Shown here one piece after another: positions 1-11,188 of a stretch of DNA of 64,000 nucleotides. How positions within the stretch are numbered: position 1 is the stretch's first letter; the number at the start of each line of letters is the position of its first letter. This DNA comes from Prunus persica. Its lineage: Eukaryota > Streptophyta > Magnoliopsida > Rosales > Rosaceae. The stretch lies in contig NC_034016.1 in the NCBI RefSeq assembly GCF_000346465.2, forward strand, positions 13,842,969-13,906,968, given 5' to 3'. The notes under the pieces were generated by a model. The model worked only from the letters and a program-made list of their open reading frames with translations, searched no databases and had not been told where the DNA came from. The position numbers were made by a program, and so were the translations under genes.

Positions 1-394
1 AGAAGCATACAACATGGGCACACGCGATGAAGTAAAGCACTATTGACTTGTAAACTATCAATCTGTATGTCATGTATTCAGCTTTTAGCAAGCTTTATAC
101 AATGACCACCTCTCATTATCAGGGTGTACGTTGATCTTAACACTTGTCAGTTTGGAAATATCATAAATCCATTAGTTATTTTATGTTTCTAAGTTGTCAG
201 AAATGTTCAAGGCTTTGCTTTTGCAGTGAAAATGATTGATCATCAAAGGGCAGAACTTTCATGAAGGAATAAAACTTCATTCATGATTTACAGTTGCTGA
301 TGTACAAGCCTATGATTTTGAATAATATTGAATACCTCCATATGTATCACAAATTTCTGCAGAAGTCGAAGACGAGATCATATTCATATGAGAA

Positions 395-1440
395 TCATAA
401 GGACGGAAGTAACCAAAGATTGAACAGAGATGAAGCCAAAGACAGGAACCATGACATGAAAGCCATAGCAGCAGATATTTTATACCTGCTGCAAAACTTT
501 GGAGGGCAATACGGACCGTTCGCATGAAGCAGGACGTCCACGACGCTCGCTGTTGAGCATGCTGCAGCTAGAGTGAGAATTGATAATACCTGTTGAGAAA
601 AATGTTGAATCTATCACACACAATTGTTGGCATGAGTGAGTGTACCTCTATCAGAATTGTGCTTATTGCTTACCCAATCTCCAACAACAATGATCAGCAG
701 AATTCCGGGCTGTCGAAGAGGACATTTAACAAGAACAGAGTAGCCATCCACCATTGCCAATGTGAAACTCCATGGTATAACCAGACCCATGATTGTTACC
801 AGGTAGCTGCAATATAAAAAGGGAAGAAGATTAAATGTTGTGCACTGAGTTATTCAAGATTAAGAGAAAACACAGGATTATAAGAGGGCAACTATTCATT
901 GATTTACTGGGTTTCTATTTTTCTGGATTGTAAAACATTTGCCCATCAGACAAATTTAATATTCACCAAACAAAATTATTTGTATATGGACACAGAGCTG
1001 CTTGATATCATAGCAGTGATTCCAATTTCCAATGAATGCATTTCCCTACAGAGTTGGCTAAAGTGTAACCAAAGATTGTTCAATTTCAGAATCAGGATCA
1101 GGAAAAGTAAGGGATCTTGAAATTGAGTAAGAAGGTAACCAATCTATAAGCAACTGCCATTTACATTTATCATTCATGAAACAAAATCAATCAATCAGTC
1201 AAATAATGCAACTATTTTTGGTTCCACCAGTTCCAACCAAATTCTGAATCTAAAAGTCCAAAGAGGAGAGACCCTAAAACAAGTAAACATGAAACAATTA
1301 AAAGCTTACCAGAAAGCAGTGTAGCTGTAGAACTCAACCCCAAGAGACATGAAAAGAAGGGAAGCAGAGGAAAAGATGGCCTGACCCAATCTCAAAGAGA
1401 AGCTGGCACTGGTCCCTACAGAGCCAGGTACCTCATCCAT
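395..1440 (-). CDS. CASP-like protein, family 5 (three exons, 152 aa)
   Basis: Three exons join in frame on the minus strand: 1440-1310, 806-674 and 589-395, all with GT-AG borders, giving 459 bp (152 codons plus stop). The protein starts MDEVPGSVGTSASFSLRLGQ and ends FNLWLLPSL. It has four hydrophobic segments (roughly residues 20-40, 45-65, 80-105 and 130-150), as expected for CASP-like (UPF0497/MARVEL-related) membrane proteins of 150-200 aa. The phrases TAFCYLVTIMGLVIPW, VVGDW and SAAMAFMSW are typical of group 5. Family knowledge: CASPs scaffold the Casparian strip domain in the plasma membrane; CASP-like proteins are plasma-membrane proteins of mostly unknown role. The start codon is the first ATG of exon 1, just before a well conserved N-terminus. 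Subgroup (5B versus 5C) cannot be decided here. No break is seen. Confidence 0.9.
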
Positions 1441-2148
1441 GGCCTTGTTGCATGTCTACCTTGTGAAGGTTCATCTTAGCCCTTCAATTCTCAACCATTC
1501 CAACCACAAACTTGTTATCAAGATCAATTTCTTTGAATGATGATGAGAACAGCTATATGATCTGTGACAGATCAAACCCAACAATTTCTCTAGGCCCCCT
1601 TCTCTTTTCTCTACGTGAATATCTAAATTCTCGAAAAAGAAAAAAAAAGGATTAAAAAAAGGGAAAAAACTCAAAGCTTTAGAAAATGTTGGCCTTGATC
1701 TCCATTGGGCGCACACAGTAGTGTATAGTATATGGGCAAATTTTCAGGTGGAGAGTTTGGATTTGTTATTAAATGGTGATTGAATAATTATGGACCAAGG
1801 TGTTGCTTTAATTATGTTGGACTTTGACACTCGGCCTCACTTTTTCTCTGGTGGCAGGGCATAGTCGGTTGGAGAGACAGTTGGGGCTACAATTGTAGAG
1901 TCAGCTGTAAGCTGCTTTTTTACTCTGGAGGTTCACGAGGTGGAGAGGAGAAGCTGATTCTAATATGCGATTTATATGAAAAGTTTTGGGTTGGAATTTT
2001 AGCATTTATATAGTGTATGTAAATTTAGTATATTATCGTCTATCTTAATAGAAAAGATTTTTTTTTAAAAATTATGTTTGTATGAAGGTATTTTGTAAGC
2101 CGTCGACTTTACTATTATATATGAAGAGTACAAATTAATTACAATTAT
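1441..2148. other. Upstream region of the CASP-like gene, no gene seen
   Basis: AT-rich spacer holding the 5' UTR and promoter side of the minus-strand CASP-like gene. It contains purine-rich tracts near 1636-1670 but no spliced or long coding potential that I recognise. Confidence 0.5.
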
Positions 2149-2788
2149 GGTGTGTTTATTAATCAGAAATTGAAATTCCCATCAGAAATTCATATCCTCA
2201 CACAATTTTGAAAAGGGAAATTCACTATTATACCAAATATAGGAGCCCAAATTATTTATAAAAAAACGCATATGAAATGGACTTAGAAATACACCTAAAA
2301 CCTTTTTACAATATAAAAAAAAAAACTTTTAACTTCTTTTAAATTACAAAACTACCATTGATTTTTTAAAACAAACTCAACCCCAAAACCTCATAAAAAA
2401 GCCCAAAACACTCAATAGGGAATTAAAGTAATTTAATAATCAAAATTAAATTCAATAGGGTCAGCTGTTTTTTTTTTTTGGTTTGTTTATAGAAATTAAA
2501 TGGTGTAAGATTTATTTATAGTTTTAATGTTAAGAATGAGTATATGACTAAATCAAATTTGCCAACTACTTTAACCCAACAACAAAGAAATTTTGATAAT
2601 TAGTACTACTTATACCCCAATTCCATATGATTTAGTAAACAACTTCAATAGGAATCAAGAATTTAACTCCTCTCAATCCATATGATTTAGTAAACAACTT
2701 CAATAGGAATTCGGAATCTAATTCTCATCAATCCAACTCATCATCAATTCAATCCCTCTTAATCCAATTACGAATTAATAAACATGCC
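2149..2788. mobile_element. MITE-like element with ~24-bp imperfect TIRs
   Basis: The left end (ggtgtgtttattaatc...) and the reverse complement of the right end (ggcatgtttattaatt...) match at 19 of 24 positions. The inside is AT-rich and noncoding. The flanks are too AT-rich to assign a clean target-site duplication, so the superfamily stays open (Harbinger/Tourist or hAT are possible). The right third contains a 33-bp internal direct repeat. Confidence 0.55.
2623..2710. repeat. Internal 33-bp direct repeat (two copies, 55-bp period)
   Basis: The 33 bases beginning ccatatgatttagtaaac at 2623-2655 recur exactly at 2678-2710. Both lie inside the MITE-like element. Confidence 0.85.
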
Positions 2789-5041
2789 ATTAATTGAATT
2801 GTTTTCCCATTAAATATAAATTCTTACTCAAGATATACACTATGAGGTTTTGAAACAGTTTAGTAGATGCTTGAGTGTGGTGTAGAGAAAGCCATCAAAA
2901 TTCTCTGTTTCCTAAAAGCTGTTCATGATATATCAATAGTCAAAACTGGCTGCCATCTAAAAAGCTTTTGTCAAGAAAACCGGTTGCCTCAAATAGCAGT
3001 GTTAGAATCAACCGTCGACACGTGTATCATGATGATTATGAGTCATTAGTGTATGTGAGTTTTTCAATAAATTAAAGACTTATAATCATTCACAAGTGCA
3101 TACACGTGTTAACATAATTTTTGAGAGTGTCGATTTTCCTATTTTTCTTTTTTTTTACTTACACTTTTTTTTTACTTTATAATATTTTTTAATCAATATT
3201 TTTCTTTTTCATTTTTTTTCTTTTCTATTCTACTATTGCCATACATTAATTTCTTTTTACTTCACTTTTATATCATTTCTTTAGCTCAAATATCAAAATA
3301 ATCTCTGTGTTTTATCACTTTCACCAATTTCCATGTGTTTTTAATTTGGCCAATTTGATCCATGTGTTTAAGATTGTTAGTCAATTTAGTCTGTTCCGTT
3401 AAAGTTGCCGCTAAATTAAGTATAAATATAAATATATAAGTGAAGTAAAAAAAAATTAATATAGAATAAGGATAGAATAGGAAAAAGAAAGAAAAAAACA
3501 AAAAAGAACAAAATTAATGAGAGAATATTAGAAAGCAATAGAAGTGTAATGTAGAGAAAAAATATTAAAGACTAAAGAGGGTGAGTAGCAAAAAGAAAAG
3601 GAATGTAGGAGGATGGGATGTGCACATAAACAAGTTTTACCTACTATGTGGGATTCACATTCACCAAATAATGTATTTTTCACTAAAGCCCCACTCAATA
3701 TGCTTCTTCATTAATATGTTTCGTTTTTTTGTTGATCTTTTTGTCAAAAGAAGTGGGGGCAACGTGACGGTGGGGCTTTTGGGTCGGCTTTCTCTGGGGC
3801 CAAGCACTCTGCAGATTAGACATGAAACAATTGAAAATGTTGGTCAATAAGCTAAATAATACACTAGATGACCAGAAGAGCAAGGTGAACCATTGCTTGA
3901 AGAGGGGTTATGGATTTACCACGTGTCATAACCTCAGTTTGCCCAACGATAGTGGGAATTTCAGGAGGTGAAACGTGGCAATTTCCCACCATGGTTTTGG
4001 GAGGTGAATTTCTTGCATTGTGACTTGTGGGAATGATGTTCAAAGATGCAAAGTTGTTTATTCTCTGATTTTGATGCTAATGTTGCATTCATAGTTGACA
4101 CAATTTGTAGTTAACTTGTAACGTGAATATTTTATGTGGTTAGATAGTGATGGAAATCGACATGGTTAGTTGCCTAAAATCAGAATAAGAAAATGACATT
4201 ATAAATAATTACGAGCTTCTTTGACGGTGTTTTTAGAATAAATAAAAACGCTTTCAGATAACCAAAAGCATTTGACATTTATAGTCCTTTTTTCTCTTTC
4301 CGAAGAAGCACCTATTAAGCTATGAAATAGGGTAGGGATGGAGGAACCACATCTCTTTGGTATTGCAACTGGAACCCAACTACCATTACACTGAAATGGC
4401 ACCCTAGAATCATTCAAACATCTGGCCCGCCAAGAATTGCTCATGTCAGCTCCATAATTGTGCATGGTCACTAGACTTGGTTCTTGCCCTTTATAATACT
4501 TTTTGGTAGCTGGCCTTCTGGCTTGTTTGGCCTCTGCCTTCATAAAAATCATTCATATACCCAAACAATATTAATAATACAACAGATAATGAGCAGATTT
4601 GGGCTTAACCCTAGTTCCTGCTTTGCAGTTTCTATCAATGGGCCTTTTCAGCCCCATTTTTTGGATAATAAAATTATTCATATATCCCCCCGGAAAAAAA
4701 ACACACACACACACAGATGATCGGCAGATTTGAACTTCAAGTGTGATGCATGCATATAAATTATAATGGTAGGGTAGTCACCCTTGCATTAAAATCGAGT
4801 GTCTTATGGTACCAATACTAAGACAAAAGTGCATTTGATGGGACGCTATTGCCTATCAAACCATAATGAACTCATTAAAATGAACAGAAGTCATCTCTTA
4901 TCCAATAATATGAAGGCCTATAGCATCATAACATATTAATGCAAGGTCATACATTTTTCCAAGAAAGTCAAAAATAAACTAAATAGAAGCTCTAAATAAC
5001 TCTTCTTCATCTGAGATGAACTCCTCCGCTCCCAAAGCCTT
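2789..5041. other. Intergenic, repeat-derived, no gene recognised
   Basis: AT-rich. Bases 3290-3420 resemble the TIR of the Mutator-type element at 10797-11681 (reads like 'tctctgtgttttatca ... aatttggccaatttgatcc'), but a matching right end was not found, so it is probably a degraded single end. A short (CA)n run sits at about 4700-4716. A 117-aa open frame on the minus strand (4552-4199) matches nothing I know. Confidence 0.4.
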
Positions 5042-6546
5042 GCTGCACAATCAAAGTAAATATGAGGGATCAATTGCAGATATTGATTATTATTAGAAGG
5101 TTGAAGATTCAAATCATATCAGTTACTTTGTCATCCAGGAAACCACAAGATTCAAATGGTATCATCGTTAAACCATGAATAATCAGAAGCTAGTGAGATA
5201 ATAGCTTTTAAGTAGTGACTCACACAACCACCACTCTTAACTCAAACATAACCTCACATTTATGGAGAACTAGTCTAGAGACAGGCATCACCAGAATGGC
5301 ATTCAATCTTCAGCCATAAAATGCAACTTCCAACATCGAGAAAAAGTAGAGCGATAGAAGTCAAAGTGGATCAAGAGATGCTAGAATCTAAGATATACAG
5401 CTATTGTCTATGTAAGTGATTCAAAATACTCATGTCCCAAAAGAATCTAATGCAATGAAAACTGCCTATTTCATTATGTAATCACATATTGTCCTCCCAA
5501 CAAAACTCAAATTCTAAAATCCTCGGGTTACCTACATAGTTACACTTCAATCCTTTCAATTGGAATCTGTATATAATCTTTTAGTGCCAATGCAAGCTGC
5601 AAAATTTGGCTTCCTACTCTTCTTATTAAATCATGGACTTGATAAATATTAACGCATACTCAAAAAACCAAAGCAAAGCAAAGACAACTAAAAACACTCA
5701 CAAAAGCTAAGTAATAGAAAGCCATAAACCGATCTGGATAAAAAAGGATTCATGAATTTCTTTGTTTAAGATACAGTTCACACATAGGGGCGAACCATTC
5801 AGCAAGTCTCGACTTTACTATGTTGTAAGTCATGCAATGCAATGCATGTGTCAACTTGCTACTTACAGAAGAACACTATTTTTAAACGATATTGATCCAA
5901 AAGTAACTTTTCTTGTTCATACAACCTGCTCTTCACCTAGGGGACATTGTTGACGCCATTGATCACTAACTTCACTACGCCATAAATCTCTCTCCTAATA
6001 GAGTTTCTTTATAACTAGATCAGCACATGCCACTTATAGCATGGTATAGTAGCGATTAGTGGCGTCAAAATTAAAACAAACAAAAAAGAGAAGATTATAT
6101 TGTTTGAAATAGTGTGGAGGTTTCCAGATGATACTAGCAATTCCAATCAACAATCACCGCTATCAGACATCTCAAAGCCAACTACAAATACATCAATTAC
6201 ATAAAGCAATTACTCATCATTCTTGATTTTCTTTCTCTTCTGTTTCAAACATAATGCCAATGAATGCAATCACTTATACACAAACCAGATCACCCCCCAA
6301 AAAAAAAATCTGTCAACCCAAATTGCCCACAAAAAAAGATACTACTTCTAAATTAAAACAACCTTGTTATTGTTGGCGAGTTGACAGTTATGAGTTCTGA
6401 ATCTCACACCAATATTCAATTCAGAAATTTATAAAAATTAGCAACAAATTGCATATATTGAAAACCCACCAACAAAATCAATTAACAAAACCCAGAAAAT
6501 AAAAGCAAGATGGTATCCAAAACTACCTCATATAATGAGATGGGTA
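5042..6546 (-). other. Possible 3' UTR of TOM6 with an intron
   Basis: On the minus strand, 20 bases after the TOM6 stop there is a GT donor (exon edge 6527, reading atgag|gtagtt). About 1.5 kb downstream a good acceptor (tttgattgtgcag, exon start 5042) is followed by T-rich, terminal-exon-like sequence. No other coding exon was found between them. This is an inference from splice-site appearance only; the interval may equally be plain intergenic DNA. Confidence 0.3.
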
Positions 6547-6711
6547 TCAAAATTCAAGCTTGAGCTCATCCTTTTCACCGCAGAGGAAGTGAAGAACGTA
6601 GGGGGCGGCCCGGATCGCAACGACCCAAGCCCCAAACATGGCCACATGGCTTCGCAGCTGCTTCAGAGCCTCTGCCTTGTCTGGCTTCTTCATGAACATT
6701 CCCGGAAACAT
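6547..6711 (-). CDS. TOM6: Mitochondrial import receptor subunit TOM6 homolog (54 aa)
   Basis: A single-exon 54-aa frame on the minus strand starting MFPGMFMKKPDKAEALKQL and ending KDELKLEF. This matches the plant TOM6 family throughout its length, as I remember it (plant TOM6 proteins are also about 54 aa and start MFPGMF). Role by family: a small outer-membrane subunit of the TOM complex that stabilises the import pore assembled around TOM40. A single membrane segment lies at about residues 21-41 (HVAMFGAWVVAIRAAPYVL). The start is the first in-frame ATG and agrees with the family's N-terminus. The gene sits alone between repeats, and the ORF is complete. Confidence 0.93.
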   Translation of the reverse strand: MFPGMFMKKPDKAEALKQLRSHVAMFGAWVVAIRAAPYVLHFLCGEKDELKLEF

Positions 6712-7355
6712 TTTGATTTATCTGAAGCTCTTTCTCGTCCTACAAAATTTATGCGAAACAGAGCCTGACGTTGAGAAACCTAAAACCCTAGCTGTGTTGC
6801 TCTTGCTCTGCGATTTTGTATTTTGGGGTTTGTCGGCTTCAAATAAAAAGGATGAATATAGCGTGCAGCACACGTGCGGCCAGGGGTTCTTTAACTTCGC
6901 ACGTGTGTGATATCTTTGATAGGAAACCAAGTTAGCTTGTGGAAAACGAATATACAAAATTTACAAAAATCGATTTTTAATAACTTTAAAAAAAAATAAA
7001 GAAATTTGCATAAATATCATCTAAACTTTTAGACATGTGCGATACCACCTGAACTTTTAATTTTTATTATTAACCAATTAAAATTTATAAAATGTAATAA
7101 TTTACCATCTATGCGTAATTCTGTTAAAATTTCCGTTAAGTCAAGTCTCTATAATTAAAAAAATTAACTAATTTAAAACTAATTTAAATAAATAAATAAA
7201 TAAGACAAAATCAAGCTTATGATCTCCCGCCTCCCCCAATATCTTTCTCCTTTTTTCTCTATGCTCAGAATGGTAAACATTAAAACCTAGCAATCATGTC
7301 GTTTTCCTTTTCTCTTTGTGATAAAATCCCACTTGGCATTTGCGGAGTTTGGCCT

Positions 7356-7394
<39 letters not shown>
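7356..7394. repeat. (GA)n microsatellite
   Basis: About 39 bp of uninterrupted ga repeats inside the TIR element. Confidence 0.95.
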
Positions 7395-7397
<3 letters not shown>

Positions 7398-7550
7398 TTT
7401 TAGGGTGGGGGAGGAGGGGGCTGTCGAGGAGAGGAGTGAGGGAGAAGGGGAAATATATATATATATATTTTTTTTTCCAGGGAAAAGAGCTAATATTATT
7501 ATAACCGAACGCTGACCTTGGCATCAACTGGCAAGGTATTAAACAGCCAT

Positions 7551-8437
7551 TCAGGAGGAACAAAATCCCAATGATAGATACCACCATGTACGTACAAAAG
7601 ATGCAATCTCATGAGCAGCCTTATTACAGCTGCGAGGGGCATGAATAAAAATCGCCTTTTGGAGTTCTCTAGTCATAGCATGTAAATCGAAAATTAAACC
7701 GTCGACCTCCGCATCCACTAGTCTTTCTCTATTCACCATTTGGATGGCGGTTAGAAAGTCGGATTCCACCATGACACAAGCAAAACCTCCTTGCTGGCAA
7801 GCAATCAACACTGTACGGATAGCATCTATTTCAGCTGCAAGAGCAGACTCATACCGCAAATCTCCTTAACCTCCTGCTTGCATCATCCACATCCATATGC
7901 CGACGCCGCAAATTGTCCCGCACTGCTAGAGAGTTTAAACACCCCCGCCACATAAAAGATCTAATTTTTGGAATTACCTTTAAACTCCAGATGCCCTTCC
8001 AGAATGATTTTTGCACCCTCTGATTACTACACTCCCCTTCACCCTTACGGTTCAACTCACCATTCCTATGCAAACTTGCAGCAAGTTCTTAGCCTGACTT
8101 TACTGAATAGTCGCCATGTTTTGAGAAATGTCACAGGAGTTTATTAGGGTATCCCCTACGACTAATGGGCATATTAAGTATAAGCTTTGCTTCATCTTCA
8201 GTAAACCACCATATCACATCATCCCGCCTCCAATTTTTAGTAACAAGATCAATCAAATGTTTAACCCAAACAGGCAACTCATGATGAGAAGACTGGACCT
8301 TGAAATTATAAGGTTGAGGCATCCATCGGTCTTCACGGATCCGGATACTCTCTCTGTTGCCCAATCTCAATCTCACACTAGCCTCAAGAATGCATTGCCC
8401 TTGTATTAGCCCTTTCCATCCCCATGAAGAGCCCCAT
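7551..8437 (-). pseudogene. LINE (L1-type) ORF2 C-terminal fragment: zf-RVT and RNase H-like
   Basis: Read on the minus strand, three overlapping or adjacent frames give the C-terminal part of a plant non-LTR retrotransposon polyprotein. First comes the region around GNRESIRIREDRWMPQP (8437-8131). Next is the zinc-binding reverse-transcriptase segment with VIPKIRSFMWRGCLNSLAV (8073-7849). Last is an RNase H-like RVT_3 segment with ALAAEIDAIRTVLIAC and HAPRSCNKAAHEIA (7859-7551). The frames are shifted relative to each other and the polymerase domain is absent, so it is a dead fragment. It lies wholly between the TIRs of the surrounding element. Confidence 0.75.
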
Positions 8438-8829
8438 GGAGAAGGGGAATATCACATGTTCAACATATGACTTTATTTAACGGAAATTTTAACGTAGTTA
8501 TAATAGGATGTAAATTGCTATATTTGGCAAAGTTCAGGTGGTTAATAGTTAAAATTGAAAGTTCATATGGTAATCACACACATAACTAAAAATTTAGGTA
8601 ATGTTTATGCAAATTTCCTTTTTATTTTCAATCAAATCGATTTTTAATACCTTCCTCATAAAGTGAGCCTTAGTAGTGATAAACGAATACTACACAAAAG
8701 AAATAACAAACAATTACACTAAAGCCACATGAGAGCAGGAAGAAAAGCACTGAGAGACATTTTGTTGTTGTTAAAATTTAACTAAAAACACTATAAATCT
8801 ATTTTAGTAGCTCTTTATAAAATTTCGAC

Positions 8830-9293
8830 GGGATTTTTGTAGAAATGTCATCTAAACTTATACCTCAGTTTTAATTTGTCACCTTAAATAAAAATTTAAG
8901 AGAAATGTTACCTTAATTTTTCAAAATTAATGATTTGTCATCTGACTTTAACATCATCCAATTTTTCATCCATTTTAAAGGGTATTTCAGTCTTTCCATT
9001 TTCAAGGGTATTTTAAAAATTAAAAAAATCATTATATATAAAAATTAAAAAAAAAGTCACCTCCCTCCATCCCAAGTGTGTCACGGACGACTCCGACCAA
9101 CCCCCCACCCACCTTGAAATCCATTCTCCATTCCCTCTTCATAGCCCTTTCCTCCCTTCCCCTTCCTCCTCTCTCTAACATGGAACGCTTACCCTCCGCA
9201 CACAAATTATCTCTGCCCACCCAAACCGAGTCCACCTTTTTCTTCTTATTTTTTCTTTTTGGTATTTTGCCATTTGCATATTGAAAATTTGTG

Positions 9294-9350
<57 letters not shown>

Positions 9351-9530
9351 GTGGGGGGATGGGGGGTCCTGTGCGATGTGTTTTGGGAGTCAGTGGGGGA
9401 GAAAAGGAGAGAAGTCTCTTGTTGTTTTATTTTTTTCTTTAAAAATGAAAAGACTAAATACCCTTAAAATGGATAAGTAGAGAAATTGAAACTGAAGTAT
9501 AAGTTTAGGTGACATTTCTACAAAAATTCC
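8830..9530. mobile_element. Mutator-like MITE with long TIRs
   Basis: The left end gggatttttgtagaaatgtc and the reverse complement of the right end ggaatttttgtagaaatgtc match, and similarity continues through 'taaacttata...cagttt' and the motif 'ttaagggtattt'. The flanks 8821-8829 (aatttcgac) and 9531-9539 (tatttgaac) agree at 6 of 9 positions, compatible with an aged 9-bp TSD. The inside contains a C-rich stretch (9060-9240) and a (GA)n run. Confidence 0.65.
9296..9350. repeat. (GA)n microsatellite
   Basis: About 45-50 bp of ga repeats inside the 8830-9530 element. Confidence 0.95.
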
Positions 9531-10054
9531 TATTTGAACTCCAACCATGCTCCCTAGTTTAGAAAATCATAAATGATTTATTTCTTTTTTAAGTTTAGCA
9601 TAAATGCAGCCTCTTCATATAAAATAATAATTTATTAGCATTAAATAAATACTTAAAATAGCATTACAATAAAGAAGAATTTAATTATAGAGAGCCACTA
9701 AGAGTTCTTTTTCTTCTCAGATTTAGTAGCTCCTAAAAATCTCCATATTTTAGGAGTTAAATAGGGAGCATGATTGGAGATGAGTGTTTATTATCTAAAG
9801 AGTGGTTTAGGAAGTCCATTGTGAATGCTCTTAATTTGAGTCGTATGCGAACAAGAGGTTATTGTCCCAAAATTTCTAATTTATTGATAACACATCTTTC
9901 AACAACAACAACAAAAATAAAAAAATAAAAAAATAAAAAAATAAAAAATAAAAATAAAATAAAAATAAAATAAAAAAATAAAAACAGAGTGATAGGTCCA
10001 ATTGGAAGCAACTTCAATGTTCCTTCAACCATGCTTATCCTATCCAATGCTCCA
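9531..10054. other. Spacer downstream of the first NDR1/HIN1-like gene
   Basis: AT-rich 3' flank of the minus-strand gene at 10055. It contains an A/T simple repeat of the (aaaat)n/(aaaaat)n type at about 9910-9982. No gene seen. Confidence 0.5.
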
Positions 10055-10645
10055 CTATATAATACAATACTTAGGAATTATCCAATAAGGCTCACTTGAC
10101 AGACCCGTTGCCAGTGACCCGGTCCAATTACCCTGCAAAAATCCAAACCTGAACCGTTTGAACGAGGCCTGAAACATTCTGGCATTTGTCATGTACGAGG
10201 TATATTTATACCAGCCCAACATGTTGAGCTCAAACATCACCATTCCACGAGCTCTCCCGTCCGAGATTTCCCTGGCCACGACATCACCGACGTACGCGGA
10301 CACCGGCTTTGTCGCGAGCAAGACTCTGCCTCTTTCGCTGTGGTCCATTCCGTAGAAGACGGTGGCCTGCAGGCTGTCGTAGGAAATGTTGAGCTTGGGG
10401 TTGGGGTTGGACGCAACGAGCGTGACGTCCCACGTGGTGGTGAATTCCGAGGCGGACACGTTGAGGAGGGACACGGTGGCATATTGGAGATGGAACGTGG
10501 GGTTTACAGGATTGATTGCAAGCTCCTTGGTGATGCCGCAGACGATGGTGGCTACCAAGCCGACGGAGATAAGGAAGAAGATGGCGATGAATACCAACGC
10601 ACATTGCCGAGGCTTGCCGTCGTTGTCTCCATAAGCAGCAGCCAT
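10055..10645 (-). CDS. NDR1/HIN1-like (LEA_2 domain) membrane protein, 196 aa
   Basis: Single exon, 196 aa. A short basic/polar N-terminus is followed by one membrane anchor (about residues 15-40, ALVFIAIFFLISVGLVATIV) and a LEA_2-type beta-sandwich with the family motif TWDVTLVASNPNPKLNISYD. Proteins of this family are membrane-anchored with the LEA_2 domain outside the cytosol; some members (NDR1, NHL3) take part in resistance signalling. Its own role is unknown. Compared with the paralogues at 17.6, 21.8 and 27.7 kb it lacks about 21 residues between LLATKPV and SAYVG, the segment that in the others reads like PPPSSLSPKAETTHSF. The frame is kept, so the domain may lack a strand. Start codon: first ATG, after a 5' leader with a long CT tract. 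Confidence 0.85.
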   Translation of the reverse strand: MAAAYGDNDGKPRQCALVFIAIFFLISVGLVATIVCGITKELAINPVNPTFHLQYATVSLLNVSASEFTTTWDVTLVASNPNPKLNISYDSLQATVFYGMDHSERGRVLLATKPVSAYVGDVVAREISDGRARGMVMFELNMLGWYKYTSYMTNARMFQASFKRFRFGFLQGNWTGSLATGLSSEPYWIIPKYCII

Positions 10646-10671
10646 AATCAGTTTTTATTAGTGTAAATTAG

Positions 10672-10673
<2 letters not shown>

Positions 10674-10737
<64 letters not shown>
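10674..10737. repeat. (GA)n microsatellite in the 5' leader
   Basis: 64 bp of ga repeats starting 29 bp upstream of the minus-strand ATG. In the sense direction it is a CT/TC tract in the promoter or 5' UTR. Shorter tracts occupy the same place in three paralogues. Confidence 0.95.
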
Positions 10738-10740
<3 letters not shown>

Positions 10741-10796
10741 GGTAAGCTTACATTATATAATTAATGATTGGATTTATTAGCTTGCATTATATAATA

Positions 10797-11135
10797 GGCT
10801 TAAATGTTAAAATGATCCCTGTATTTTATTTCATAGGCTAATTTAGTCCCTGTGTTTTTAATTTGGCCAATTTGGTCCTTGTGTTTGTATATGTTAGTTC
10901 ATGTGGTCTATTCCTTTAAAAATATAAAATTAATTTTTTAAAAAAATTGTAATTGATTATAAAATTTTAACATTTCAAACTGAAAATGAAATATATTTTC
11001 TTTTAAATTTCACCTTCCCCAATTCCGCGCACACACCTCAACCACCTCCCAAACCCAGTCACCCTCACCACCACCACTCCAACCCCAAAACCATAGCCAC
11101 CCTCACCACCATTCCAACCCCACCTAAACTACAAT

Positions 11136-11188
<53 letters not shown>

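Larger units (their letters stand above)
7001..8618. mobile_element. Mutator-like TIR element carrying a LINE gene fragment
   Basis: The left end (aaatttgcataaatatcatctaaac...) and the reverse complement of the right end (aaatttgcataaacattacctaaat...) stay similar for about 150 bp, down to the shared 'aaaatttccgttaa'. Long TIRs of this kind are typical of MULEs. The borders are approximate because A/T-rich, partly palindromic sequence flanks both sides, and no clean 9-bp TSD could be fixed. The interior holds a (GA)n run and a minus-strand remnant of a LINE reverse transcriptase, so this may be a Pack-MULE-like capture. Confidence 0.6.

Noticed and set aside
4199..4552. 117-aa open frame on the minus strand
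   Set aside because: No recognisable domain, no splice partner and repeat-like surroundings; probably a chance frame.
6961..8660. The shared 'aatcgatttttaata' motif on both sides of the 7-8.6 kb element as a long TSD
   Set aside because: It lies at different distances from the two TIR ends and is itself partly palindromic, so it is not a convincing target duplication.
10237..10666. Several long frames on both strands overlapping the first NDR1/HIN1-like gene
   Set aside because: They are GC-driven shadows of the real gene in other frames; the same occurs at 17.6, 21.8, 27.7 and 35.3-36.5 kb.
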